26,651 nucleotides of DNA from DSYF01 sp041181065 (GTDB taxonomy: Bacteria; Verrucomicrobiota; Verrucomicrobiia; Limisphaerales; DSYF01). Within the stretch, counting starts at the first letter, position 1, and each line of letters opens with the position of its first letter. The notes beneath the pieces were generated by a model. That model saw only the letters and a program-made list of their open reading frames with translations, did no database searches and was not told the DNA's origin. Positions 7,820 through 17,400 of this stretch are shown one piece after another. Made by a program: the position numbers and the translations under genes. The DNA is taken from positions 1-26,651 of the forward strand of contig JBEGQI010000198.1 of assembly GCA_041181065.1 (NCBI GenBank), given 5' to 3'.

Positions 7820-8667
7820 TTGGCAGGAGAATCTGATTTGGGCGCGACCGCAGGTGCGCTGAAGGGCGCCTCGAACAACGGTGCGTCGGAACGCAGGCTC
7901 GTGAGGTAAGCAGCCAAGGCGACGGCTTTGTCGGTCGGAACAATTTCGTAGCCAGGCTCGGTCGTGACATTCAAACGATCGGGCGACGGGTTACGACCAA
8001 CGCGACGCTTCTCGAACAGGAAGCGATACGGCGGCATCGTGGAATCAGCAATCTTACTCTTGGGGTCGTAGAGATGTTGCAGATGCCAGCTGAGGTCCGC
8101 GTTGCGCGCGCCGATGTTGGCGAGGTCCGGACCGATACGCTGCGAGCCGACCATGACGGGCGAGTCTTGCAAATAATCCTGCGCCACGGAGGCACGCAGC
8201 CCCCAGCCGCGCTCGATGTCCGTGCCGGTCGGACGAACTCGGGCATCCACCTTCGCGCCGGTGTCCTTGAATGCCTTGGTGGCTTCGTCGGATTGCTGCT
8301 TGCTGACGCCGGTCAAAACATTCTTCGGCAAGGTGCCCAGAAATCCAGCATCAAGCTTGGCGTCTACTGACTTCAAGGCAGCGAGCACGACAGCTGTGTT
8401 GGTGCCCGCTTCGGTCATGACCACGTCGAAGACCGTGCCGCTCTGCCGGACTTGCTGACTGTGACAGGCGGCGCAGCCGTTGGCGCGATAAACTTGCGCG
8501 CCCTGCTCGGCCAATCCCGGTCGGCGGGACGGATAAAGCAGCGAGGTCACGGAGTTGGTGGTAATCTCCTGACGACCGACCTGCAGTTGAGGGGTCAGCA
8601 CCATGCCGCACCACGACGAAGCGAGCGCGAGAAAACCGACTAGAAAAACGACGGAACGGTAGTTCAT
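7816..8667 (-). CDS. CcoO/FixO-like monoheme cytochrome c (cbb3 subunit II homologue)
   Basis: A 283-residue protein with an N-terminal membrane helix and a periplasmic c-heme domain. The heme motif is C65-A-A-C68-H69 within NGCAACHSQQVRQSG, the CcoO signature. Family blocks follow: GSQRIGPDLANIG, WHLQHLYDPKS and the axial-ligand block STMPPYRFLF. In canonical CcoO only a short stretch separates the heme motif from the next conserved block; here about 65-70 extra residues, rich in Ala, Lys and Asp, are inserted. The start at 8667 is chosen because GGAGGTGA precedes it by five bases; an upstream ATG at 8691 is less likely. The start overlaps the stop of the CcoN-like gene (ATGA). The heme site is intact, in contrast to the neighbouring subunit I homologue. 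Confidence 0.85.
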   Translation of the reverse strand: MNYRSVVFLVGFLALASSWCGMVLTPQLQVGRQEITTNSVTSLLYPSRRPGLAEQGAQVYRANGCAACHSQQVRQSGTVFDVVMTEAGTNTAVVLAALKSVDAKLDAGFLGTLPKNVLTGVSKQQSDEATKAFKDTGAKVDARVRPTGTDIERGWGLRASVAQDYLQDSPVMVGSQRIGPDLANIGARNADLSWHLQHLYDPKSKIADSTMPPYRFLFEKRRVGRNPSPDRLNVTTEPGYEIVPTDKAVALAAYLTSLRSDAPLFEAPFSAPAVAPKSDSPAK

Positions 8668-10094
8668 GACTTCACCTCCGCACCGCAGCAACCCGTTTCA
8701 CAGCACTTCATGCAAGCCTTCGCGCGCTTCACGATGAGCAAAGCCACATTACCGAACAGCAGCAACGCACCGAGCGCCCAGAGCGTTTCACCCAAGCTTG
8801 CCATGCGGATCGGCATTAGCACAGACTTCGCGATGTCCGTCGATTTGACGCCCGCCTGGAGCAACTGACCGCCCTGTTGCCATCCGCCAATCACGTAAGC
8901 TGCGGTGACGATCAGCGCACCGAAAGTTGCAGCCCACAGATGCGCACGGACCAGCCCCGCGAACGGCCACTGGATGTCAGCCACCTTCGGTAAAACATGA
9001 TAAATACCACCCAGCGCCACCAGGCCGAAGAATCCGACCACCAAGGCTTCCGTTTGCCCGGCATGATAAAGCGTCAAGGAGACGCGTTGATCAATCGAAG
9101 GAATCACCGCCAGCGCACCCAGCAAAAGAGCGACGAAGAAGAACGGAGTTGAAAAAGAGAAGAACTTCGCCTCGGCTTCCGGAGCCTTGATGCAGCAGGT
9201 GGTGCGGAGATTTTCAAAGACGGCCAGTGCAGTCACGAGCGTGAGGAGTGCGGCAACATTGCTAACCGCACCGATCCACGCAGGCAGCGGAGCACTGCTG
9301 CTTTGGCCGGTCCAGCTGCCACAGAATGTCAGCGAGAGCAGCGCGAGGAAGGCAAGATGTTTGCTGTAAAGATTCTTGCCCGCCAGCTTGGGCACGAAGT
9401 AGAAGAGCGCGCCCAGACCAAAAAGTCCGAGGACCACGAGCTGGAGATTCGTGGAATACCAGCTTTGCACTGCGACCTGCGCCACGCCGCGAACCGGTTC
9501 CGCTCCCAAGGCGACCACCGCAGTGGAAAGAATCCAAGCGAACCACAGAAAACCAAGGATGATGAACCAAAGCGACGGATACATTTCCCTGTCGGCGCGG
9601 TTGTGAATCGTGGACAAGCCCACGTAGCCGAGCACCAAGCTCGCGACGAGCAGGATGAGCGCGCCGTAACGCGGGATTTCAAAACCCTCATGGCCGGAAC
9701 TGCCACCGCAAAGAATTCCGAAGGAACCGACTAGAACGCCAACATTCCAGATGATGGCGCCAGCGGTGGAACCGACTTCGCAGGAAATGCGGGTCTGGCA
9801 CAAACGCGCCGCCAGCCAGAACGCGAGACCGTAGGCAGCTGGCAAACAGAAGCCATAGATCATCGCCGTTTTGGCAAACGGTGCGATGCGCCCGTAGCTC
9901 ATCCAAGCGCAGTCCGCGAACATCGCCGGGTTATGGAAGCTCATGGAGGCGAAAATCGCCGCCACCGCCGAGACGAGCAGCCAGACGGCCGCGCCGGAGA
10001 AGAGCGCCATGACCGGCACACGACACGAAGCGTCTATCTCGCCTTGCGTCGGGACAGCAGGGGTGGAACTGGAGATCAAACAGGAGTCGCTCAT
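8664..10094 (-). CDS. CcoN-like heme-copper oxidase subunit I homologue lacking metal ligands
   Basis: A 476-residue protein with about 12 membrane helices that aligns along its length with cbb3 oxidase subunit I. The alignment anchors are 'YGRIAP', 'EIPRYGALIL', 'VQSWYSTN', 'FYFVPK', 'WTGQSSSAPLPAW' and 'GGIYHVLPK'. At each place where cbb3 oxidases bind metal the histidine is gone. The heme b ligand (RPLHT in CcoN) is A74 (APFAK). The CuB ligand of WYGHN is T215. The CuB His-His pair after WxGP is S265-S266. The heme b3/heme b pair HxH before GAL is A345 and Q347. A lone H344 is not in register. It should therefore bind no heme or CuB and cannot reduce oxygen in the normal way. C300-C301 lie in a loop, and a C-terminal tail CMKCCETGCCGAEVKS holds five cysteines. 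The start at 10094 (MSDSC) lies 10 bases after the upstream stop; an earlier start at 10214 would overlap that gene. Confidence 0.85.
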   Translation of the reverse strand: MSDSCLISSSTPAVPTQGEIDASCRVPVMALFSGAAVWLLVSAVAAIFASMSFHNPAMFADCAWMSYGRIAPFAKTAMIYGFCLPAAYGLAFWLAARLCQTRISCEVGSTAGAIIWNVGVLVGSFGILCGGSSGHEGFEIPRYGALILLVASLVLGYVGLSTIHNRADREMYPSLWFIILGFLWFAWILSTAVVALGAEPVRGVAQVAVQSWYSTNLQLVVLGLFGLGALFYFVPKLAGKNLYSKHLAFLALLSLTFCGSWTGQSSSAPLPAWIGAVSNVAALLTLVTALAVFENLRTTCCIKAPEAEAKFFSFSTPFFFVALLLGALAVIPSIDQRVSLTLYHAGQTEALVVGFFGLVALGGIYHVLPKVADIQWPFAGLVRAHLWAATFGALIVTAAYVIGGWQQGGQLLQAGVKSTDIAKSVLMPIRMASLGETLWALGALLLFGNVALLIVKRAKACMKCCETGCCGAEVKS

Positions 10095-10104
10095 GCGGCG
10101 CCGG

Positions 10105-10494
10105 TCACTCGAATGCACTGGGTTTCTCAGGCGCCTTCGGCGGAACCGCCGTGGCCTTCGCTTCCCGCGCGAGCAGATCCTTGCGGAACTCGGCGAGGTC
10201 CTGACCGCCGGCAATCGTCATCTGCACGGCCCGGTCCACTTTCAAGCGAACAACACCCTTGGTCTTGTCGACCCAATCGTAGGTCGTCATCGCCTTCGTC
10301 TCGTCCGCACGAAGCTCGGAAAGGTTCCGGGAGCGCAACGCCGCACGCTCAGCCGTCAAAGACGCCGGCGTGGTGTAATACTTCATGGCCCAAACAATGG
10401 CCGCGACGACCAGCAACGCCGCCAGCACGGCAAGCGAGTTGATCACGCTGCGACTGCAGCAGCAGTTCCCTCCATTTTTATTGCAGCAACTCAT
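10105..10494 (-). CDS. Small Cys-rich single-helix membrane protein
   Basis: A 129-residue protein starting MSCCNKNGGNCCCSRS, with five cysteines in the first 13 residues. One membrane helix follows (residues ~17-38), then a charged, mostly helical domain of ~90 residues ending in an Ala/Pro/Lys-rich tail. The Arg before the helix suggests N-terminus inside, so the cysteines would face the cytoplasm and the larger domain the periplasm. It sits between actF, which it overlaps by one base (TAATG), and the CcoN-like gene. I recognise no family. The position suggests an accessory or assembly subunit of the neighbouring membrane complex; the cysteines suggest metal binding or disulfide chemistry. 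Confidence 0.8.
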   Translation of the reverse strand: MSCCNKNGGNCCCSRSVINSLAVLAALLVVAAIVWAMKYYTTPASLTAERAALRSRNLSELRADETKAMTTYDWVDKTKGVVRLKVDRAVQMTIAGGQDLAEFRKDLLAREAKATAVPPKAPEKPSAFE

Positions 10495-11810
10495 TAGTGG
10501 CCTCCTTTCGAGGCATGATGCGGTCCATCGATCAAATCGTCGGTTTGGTCCAGTTCGCCACCGGAAATCTGGGTCGCCACCGGGTGCGCATGGCCCATCG
10601 CCTCAATGAGACGCGGGTCCTTCAGCGGATACGGGGCTGCTTCCTTGTATTTCGCCAGAAATGCCTTGGCAATGATGCCGATCATCAAAGCGATCAAGCC
10701 GATATCCAACCAAACCCATTTCCAAGCAAACCCAGAGCGGTGGAGAACGGGCATGATGTTGAAATTCAGATCCGTGTAGTGCATCAACCACGCCCAAGCC
10801 GCGAGCGGGATGACGAACTTCGGGCTGCTCTTGATGTCGATGCGCAGCAGGCTCAGGAACGGCAGGAAGAAATGGCCGAAGATGATGACCATGCTGACCA
10901 AGAACCAAGTCGAGCGGTTACCATCCGGACCGAACTCACGCATGTAGAACCAGAAGGTCTCTTCCGGCATGTTGGCGTTCCAGATGATGAAATACTGCGC
11001 GAACGTGACGTAAGTGTAGAACACGGTGAACGCGAAGAACAACGTGCCCATGAAATAGAACTGGTGATCGTGCAACACGTGGGTCAGCACCTTCTGGCGA
11101 TTCAGGATGGCCATGATGGTGTAAGCCGTGCCCAAGGTCATCCAAACGCTGCCGGCGAAATACCACACACCATACATCGTGGAGAACCATTGGTGCTGGA
11201 GCGCCTTCATCCACATGATGGCCGCAAAGGTCATCGTGACAGAGAAGAGGAAGATGCCGTAGTAAGAATACTTGCGCATCTTGAAGGTGCATTCAGCCGC
11301 GCCGGTTTTGTCCTGCGCGATGGACCACTTGCGCAGTCCAGCCGAAATCAACCACCAGACGAGGAAGTTCACGATGGCAACGGTATAAAAACCAACTGTC
11401 GTGAACATGGGTTGTTTAGCGTGTAGCGCATGATCTTCGTCCACACTCGAAGTCATCCACGGATAGATGGTCTTCGCCAGCAGCGCGATGGGGATGAAGA
11501 GAATCGGAATCCATGGCCAAACCGTGGAAGCGATGTGCTCCAAGAAACGGCGCGGAGGCACCGACCATCCGGCATCGAACAGGTGATGCGCCAATACCAA
11601 GAACAGCGAACCAAGGCAAAGGCTCAGCGTGAACATGAACGCCAACAGCCAAGAGAAGCCGAATTGACGGAAGCCGTGGTGGAATTTGTAGTCCACCAGC
11701 GCGCCAACGATGGCGATCACTGCTCCGAGGCCGATGAGCTTGTTCGGAATACCAGCCCACTTCGACAGGTCGAGCGGCGCGGAATTATTTGAAGAAGATT
11801 GCTCGCTCAT
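10494..11810 (-). CDS. actF: Alternative complex III subunit ActF (quinol:cytochrome c oxidoreductase)
   Basis: A 438-residue polytopic membrane protein with about ten helices, related to ActC and the NrfD/PsrC family. Recognisable segments are the hydrophobic core with VWPWIPILFIP, the QPMFTTVGFYT region and FAQYFIIWNANMPEETFW, and NRSTWFLVSMVIIFGHFFLPF further on. ActF is one of the two large membrane subunits of ACIII, which oxidises menaquinol or ubiquinol and reduces cytochrome c or an attached oxidase. The N-terminal ~15 residues are Ser/Asn-rich and the C-terminus is His-rich. It starts three bases after the actE stop. Confidence 0.9.
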   Translation of the reverse strand: MSEQSSSNNSAPLDLSKWAGIPNKLIGLGAVIAIVGALVDYKFHHGFRQFGFSWLLAFMFTLSLCLGSLFLVLAHHLFDAGWSVPPRRFLEHIASTVWPWIPILFIPIALLAKTIYPWMTSSVDEDHALHAKQPMFTTVGFYTVAIVNFLVWWLISAGLRKWSIAQDKTGAAECTFKMRKYSYYGIFLFSVTMTFAAIMWMKALQHQWFSTMYGVWYFAGSVWMTLGTAYTIMAILNRQKVLTHVLHDHQFYFMGTLFFAFTVFYTYVTFAQYFIIWNANMPEETFWFYMREFGPDGNRSTWFLVSMVIIFGHFFLPFLSLLRIDIKSSPKFVIPLAAWAWLMHYTDLNFNIMPVLHRSGFAWKWVWLDIGLIALMIGIIAKAFLAKYKEAAPYPLKDPRLIEAMGHAHPVATQISGGELDQTDDLIDGPHHASKGGH

Positions 11811-11813
11811 AGG

Positions 11814-12467
11814 TTATTTCGAAAGGGTTGCACGTTCAGTTTCCGGCACGTCGTCCACCGAACCCAAGCGCGCGAGCTGCAGGGCGCGGACATAAGCGAC
11901 GATGGCCCAACGATCCTGCACGTCGACTTGCGACGCGTAGGATTGCATCAAATTACGACCATGTGAGATGACGTAGAAGATTTCGCCGTCACCCATCTCC
12001 ACGATGCGTTTGTCGTGCAGGTTGGCGACGACCGTCATGCCATACTTCTTGGTGATGCCGTTGCCGTCGGCCAATTGGCCGTGGCAAGGCGAACAGTTGA
12101 TGGTGAAACGTTGCTGACCGCGCGCGAGCAACTGCGCATCGACCTTCAACGGGTTCAACTCGACAAAGTTCGTCGTGCCTTTGACCAGGCCGGTGTTCAC
12201 CGCGGAATCTTCATACGGCATCACTGCCCCGGCGGCAGTCTGGATGGCCGTGCCGCGGGCGATGGTGCCCGCGACATGCGGTTGAGAGCTGACACCGTTG
12301 GCGAAGAAGGCGTTCGGCTGCATGGGGCGCAGCTTGAGCTGGCGGTCCATGTCCGGGAACACCTCGATGGGGGACCGGCGCGAGACGTCGCCTCGCTTTC
12401 CGGCAACAAGAATGCCGACGGCGACGATGACAATGAATGGCAGCAGGATGAATTTGATGAAGCGCAT
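11814..12467 (-). CDS. actE: Alternative complex III monoheme cytochrome c subunit ActE
   Basis: A 217-residue protein with an N-terminal hydrophobic segment (residues ~5-23) and a periplasmic cytochrome c domain. The heme motif is C125-S-P-C128-H129 in FTINCSPCHGQLADGNG, and a methionine near the C-terminus (NLMQSYASQ) is a likely axial ligand. ActE is the monoheme electron carrier of ACIII. No lipobox cysteine is present in the N-terminal segment, so an uncleaved helix probably anchors it. The start is preceded by GGAGG within the end of actD; the actD stop codon lies directly before the ATG. Confidence 0.9.
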   Translation of the reverse strand: MRFIKFILLPFIVIVAVGILVAGKRGDVSRRSPIEVFPDMDRQLKLRPMQPNAFFANGVSSQPHVAGTIARGTAIQTAAGAVMPYEDSAVNTGLVKGTTNFVELNPLKVDAQLLARGQQRFTINCSPCHGQLADGNGITKKYGMTVVANLHDKRIVEMGDGEIFYVISHGRNLMQSYASQVDVQDRWAIVAYVRALQLARLGSVDDVPETERATLSK

Positions 12468-13001
12468 TTATTCCTCCACGAGTTCGATGCGCTTGCTGCC
12501 GGCGGCTTCAAGCAGTTTACGGGTTTCCACTTCGTTAAATTTCGGATCCGCCGTCTCGATGACGACGAAGAAACGGTCGTGCGTCGCGAGGGCGAAACGC
12601 TTGTTCTTCAGCAACGGATGATGCAGGCGCGGGAGCCTGTTGAGGAACAACATGCCCCCGATCGCACCGAACGCGCCGAGTAAAATGGTCAGCTCGTAGG
12701 ACGGCGGGAAAGCGCTGAATGGGCTGAACATCGGCTTGCCACCGATCATGATCTTATAGTCGATGGCGTTGAGGAACCAGATCATCAACATACCGGTCGT
12801 GTAACCGGTGCAACCGCCGATGAAGGAGAACCAACCCACTTTGGAGTTCTTCAAACCCATCGCCTTGTCCATGCCATGGACGGGAAACGGGGTGAATACG
12901 TCCCACTTGCGGAAGCCGGCGTCACGCACCTTTTCCGCCGCGTGCATCGCGTCGGCCGGCGTCGTGTATTCGGCCATGATGCCGTGAATTTTCGCGTTCA
13001 T
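12468..13001 (-). CDS. actD: Alternative complex III subunit ActD (DUF3341)
   Basis: A 177-residue protein of the DUF3341/ActD type. An N-terminal soluble segment (IHGIMAEYTTPADAMHAAEKV, with the typical 'G...F.....A..AA..VR..G' pattern) is followed by two membrane helices around residues 58-80 and 102-120 and a C-terminal soluble part (DRFFVVIETADPKFN). ActD has no cofactor and is structural in ACIII. It overlaps the actC stop by one base (TGATG). Length and order within the operon are normal. Confidence 0.92.
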   Translation of the reverse strand: MNAKIHGIMAEYTTPADAMHAAEKVRDAGFRKWDVFTPFPVHGMDKAMGLKNSKVGWFSFIGGCTGYTTGMLMIWFLNAIDYKIMIGGKPMFSPFSAFPPSYELTILLGAFGAIGGMLFLNRLPRLHHPLLKNKRFALATHDRFFVVIETADPKFNEVETRKLLEAAGSKRIELVEE

Positions 13002-14419
13002 CAGTGATGCCCTCCTTTCGCGCCGCCTTCAACCGTATGCGGGTCGGCATGCGGCGTCACGCCCTTCACTTCCGAGATCGCAATCATCGGCAGGAAGCGC
13101 ATGAACAGCAGGAACAGGGTAAAGAACAGACCGAACGTGCCGAGGTAGGTCAGGATGTCGACCGGTGATGGCAGATAGTAAGCCCAGTTGGACGGCAGAA
13201 AGTCGCGGTGCAACGAAATCACGATGATCACGAAGCGTTCGAACCACATGCCGATGTTGACGAGGATCGAGATGATGAAAACGATCCAAAGGTTCTCACG
13301 AATCTTCTTGGACCAGAACAACTGCGGGAGGATGACGTTGCAGCCCATCATGCACCAGTAACCCCAAGCATATGGCCCCTTGATACGGTTCAAGAACGCG
13401 AAACGCTCAAACGGGCTGCCGGAATACCAGGAGATAAACAGCTCCATGATGTAGGCGTAACCGACGATTGAGCCGGTAGCCAAGGTCACTTTGCACATCA
13501 CGTCGATGTGGCGCATCGTGATGATGTCTTCCAAGTGGCACCAGCGGCGCAAAGGCACAAGAAGCGTCAGCACCATGCCGAAGCCGGAGAAGATCGCGCC
13601 CGCAACGAAGTAAGGCGGGAAAATCGTCGTGTGCCAGCCAGGGACCTGCGACACCGCGAAGTCCAAGGAAACGATGGAGTGCACGGAGAGCACCAGCGGC
13701 GTGCTCAAACCGGCGAGGATCAGATACGCCTTCTCGTAATTGCTCCAGTGGCGGTTCGAGCCGGTCCAGCCGAGCGAGAACAAGCCATACAGGAACTGGC
13801 GGATCTTGCTCTTCGCACGGTCGCGCATGACCGCGAGGTCAGGCACCAGACCGACATACCAGAACAAGAGTGAAACCGTGAAATAGGTCGAGACGGCGAA
13901 CACGTCCCACATCAGCGGCGAGCGGAACTGCGGCCAGATGCTGTTCGAGTTCGGAATCGGGAACAGGAACCAGTCGAACCACACGCGACCGACGTGGATG
14001 GCCGGAAAAATACCGGCGCACATCACCGCGAAGATGGTCATGGCTTCTGCCGCACGATTCACACCCGTGCGCCACTTCTGACGAAGCAGGAAGAGAATTG
14101 CCGAGATCAACGTGCCGGCGTGACCGATACCGATCCACCAGACAAAGTTGATGATGTCCCAAGCCCACGCGGTCGGATGATGGTTACCCCAAACGCCGAC
14201 GCCCGTGGAGATCTGGTAGGCCAGCATGCAGAGCAACACGCCCGCAAGGATCAAGCTGGGGATGAATGCCGCCCACCACCAAGCCGGGGTCTTGCCTTCG
14301 CAAATACCCGCAACGCGGTCAGAAATCCAACCGGGTGAACGGTTGTTGCTCACGAGCGGAATGCGCTCGAGTTCTTTTGGCACTGTCGGGAGTGCCGTCG
14401 CTGTAGCGTCGGAGGCCAT
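13001..14419 (-). CDS. actC: Alternative complex III membrane subunit ActC (NrfD/PsrC family)
   Basis: A 472-residue polytopic protein of the NrfD/PolysulfideReductase-C type with about ten helices. Typical segments are PAWWWAAFIPSLILAG near the N-terminus, FVWWIGIGHAGTLISAILF, RVWFDWFLFPIPN, the VLSVHSIVSLDFAVSQVPGW block and FERFVIIVISLHRDFLPSNW. ActC contacts the iron-sulfur part of ActB and is proposed to hold a quinol site. The C-terminal tail is Gly/His-rich. It shares one base with actB upstream and one with actD downstream, so the three are translationally coupled. Confidence 0.93.
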   Translation of the reverse strand: MASDATATALPTVPKELERIPLVSNNRSPGWISDRVAGICEGKTPAWWWAAFIPSLILAGVLLCMLAYQISTGVGVWGNHHPTAWAWDIINFVWWIGIGHAGTLISAILFLLRQKWRTGVNRAAEAMTIFAVMCAGIFPAIHVGRVWFDWFLFPIPNSNSIWPQFRSPLMWDVFAVSTYFTVSLLFWYVGLVPDLAVMRDRAKSKIRQFLYGLFSLGWTGSNRHWSNYEKAYLILAGLSTPLVLSVHSIVSLDFAVSQVPGWHTTIFPPYFVAGAIFSGFGMVLTLLVPLRRWCHLEDIITMRHIDVMCKVTLATGSIVGYAYIMELFISWYSGSPFERFAFLNRIKGPYAWGYWCMMGCNVILPQLFWSKKIRENLWIVFIISILVNIGMWFERFVIIVISLHRDFLPSNWAYYLPSPVDILTYLGTFGLFFTLFLLFMRFLPMIAISEVKGVTPHADPHTVEGGAKGGHH

Positions 14420-17400
14420 TAGTGAGCTCCTTTCTCCGCCGCGTGACCAGCGGGGGCTGCTTCATGGCCGGCTTCGTGACCGCCACCGTGTGATTCAAAG
14501 GGATTTCCCATCTTCGATTCGTATTCCTGGAGACTTAACGGAGCCTCGTAGTAATCCGGCATCGCTTTGTTCGGGTTGCGAACGCGAGCGAGGTAGGTGA
14601 GTCGCGGCTTGGTGAGGAGGAACTCCAGCACGCTGTAATCACGCGACTGGGCCTTGAGCTTTGAAACCTTGCTGTTTGGATCAGCGACGTTGCCGAAGAC
14701 GATCGCTCCGGCGGGGCACGCTTGCGCGCATGCCGTGGTGAACGAGTCCGTCGGGATCTTGTCGAACGTGCCGGCGCCCGCCTTCACCTTCGCCGAGATC
14801 TTTGCCGACTCGATGCGCTGCAAGCAGAACGTGCACTTCTCCATGACGCCGCGCATACGCACGGTGACCTCGGGATTCTTCGCCATCTTGAGCAGATCCC
14901 ATTCGTCTTCCTTGCGCTTGCCGAACGGCCCCTTGTAGAGCTGGTCGATCGGACGCTTGTTGTAATCGAAGAAGTTGAAGCGGCGGACCTTGTAAGGGCA
15001 GTTGTTCGAGCAATAACGAGTGCCGACGCAACGGTTGTAAGCCATCACGTTCAGACCTTCGTTGTCATGCGCGGTCGCATTGACCGGGCACACGCTCTCG
15101 CAAGGAGCGGATTCACAGTGCTGGCACATCATCGGTTGCGTGACGACCTGCACTTCATCGATCCAAGATTGATACTGCTGCTCTTCATCGCGCGGCGGCA
15201 TATACCAAGCGCCAGCCCGCGGCTTGAAGCGTTCCTTGTCCGTCGTGTAGTAACGGTCCAGGCGCAGCCATTGCATTTCGCGACCGCGACGGACTTGATC
15301 CTTGCCGACGATCGGGATGTTGTTTTCGCTCTGGCACGCGATGACGCAGGCCGAACAGCCCACGCACGCGTTCAAATCGACCGACATGCCCCACTGATGG
15401 TGCGCGCTCGGTTTGACGGCATCGAGCGGGTTCGGATACAACGGCTTTGGCCAGACGCCTTGCTCGCCCGCTGGCTTGGGCGGCTCGTGCAGATTCATCG
15501 ACTTCGCGAAATCCGGATGTTCCTTGAACTGTTCCAAGTTCGCTTCGCGAATGATCGCGCGGCCTTCCATGGACCAGTGTTCCTGCGTGCAGGACAGCGG
15601 ATAAGTCTTGCCGGTCTTTTCCACCTTTGCGCCAGTTGCGATGTGCAACGAATCGCTCGTGCGGATGGTGTAGGCATTGAAGCCCGTGCCGGTGCCAACG
15701 CGACCGGTCTTGGTGCGGCCATAACCCAGCGTCACGCCGAGCACGCCGTCCGCCTGACCAGGTTGAACCCAAATCGGGCCTTCGACAGAACGTCCGTTGA
15801 CCGTGATCTTGACGACATCATTGTTGGCAACGCCCAAATCAGTCGCGGTCTTGCGGCTGACGAGCACCGCGTTATCCCAAGTGAACTTGGTGATCGGATC
15901 AGGCAACTCTTGCATCCAGCCGTTGTTGTTGAAGCGACCATCATCCACGCTGTAGTCGGGACGGATGACGACTTCGAGACCGTTGGTAGCCTTGGCTGAA
16001 CTGAGCGCGGCGGAAACCGCGCTGCTCTTGAGCGAAACTGAAACGGTCTTCGCCGCCGACTTTGCGAGGAAACCGTCGTGGAGGAATTTGCGCCACGCGC
16101 CTTCGACGTCGCCACTGACAAAACCGGCAAAGGTTTCGCGGACGATCTCATAGGCACCAACCACACTGGAACCCGCGATGCGCGCAAGGATTTCGATCTC
16201 CGTCATGCCGCCGAACAACGGCGCGATGAGCGGCTGGATCGGAACCAACGTGCCATCCGTGGTGCGGGCATCACCCCATGATTCGAGGTAGTGCGCTGCG
16301 GGAATTTGCCAGTCGCACGCTGCCGAGGTTTCGTCTTGCTCAAAGTAACTGAGGCGGACAACGGTCTTGGCTTTGCGCTGAGCTGCGGCCCAGTTGAGCT
16401 CAGCCGGAGCGGTGTTACCGGGGTTGCCACCAAGAATCACCAGCGTGTCCACAGCACCTGCATCGAGCGCTTTGGCGAGCTGTTGAATGGTGCCGCCGGT
16501 GGAAGCGCCAGCGCTGAACTCGATCGTCTTGCCGATGTTGCCGAGTGCCGCGTTGATCGCGTAGGCGAGCGCATGCACAGCAAGCGGCTGACCCGCGCCA
16601 GCCACCACAAGGCTTGCGCCCTTGTTTGCGAGCAAATCCTTGGCGCATTCGACGAACCACTTCGCGTCTTCGCCGCTCAGGTCCGCCGCAGAACCGACAC
16701 CCGCGCCAACGGTCGCCGCAATCACGCTGGCGCCCTTGATGACCGCGCTCGAAGGCATGCGCTTGCGGTGATCCGCATTGGCACCCGTCAAAGTCATGAG
16801 ACCTTCCGCCACATAGAGGCGGTTCAACTTGTCTTCCGGCTTCTCGATACGCCGACCGGAAGAGAAGCGACGAATGTTGTTGTGGACTTCCTCTTCCGAG
16901 CCGAGGAAATCGCAATCCAAAGAAACGATGACGTCAGCTTTGTCGAAACGGAATGTCGGCGTCACCGCTTGTCCAAAGAACTCGGAAGCGGCAGCAGCAT
17001 GAACGCCGGAGTCAACCGGATCGTGCGTGAACCAACCCATCGAGGGCATGACGCCCTTCACCAATGCTGCCAAACGATCGCGGGAAGGTGAATTGCTCGG
17101 TTCGACCAAGAAGGCAAGGCTTGCCCCCTTGTTCTTCGTGAACTTGACGGACAACTCTGCAAGAAAATCCTGAGCGGCTTGTGCCGTCGTGACGCTGCTG
17201 CCTTTGACGAACTTCGTCGCACGATCCGGATCGTAAAGATTCAAGAGCGACGCTTGAGCGAAACGGTCCGTGCCGCCATTGCTGTCGGGATGAAGGGCAT
17301 TGCCTTCCACTTTCACCGGACGACCGTCATGAGACTTGGCCACCAACGGAATCGCGCCGCGGCGGGTCGGCATCGCGGTTGCATAATACGAGGCAACACC

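Noticed and set aside
8664..10094. Calling this a normal cbb3 oxidase subunit I (ccoN)
   Set aside because: All heme and CuB histidine positions are substituted, so the enzymatic label would mislead.
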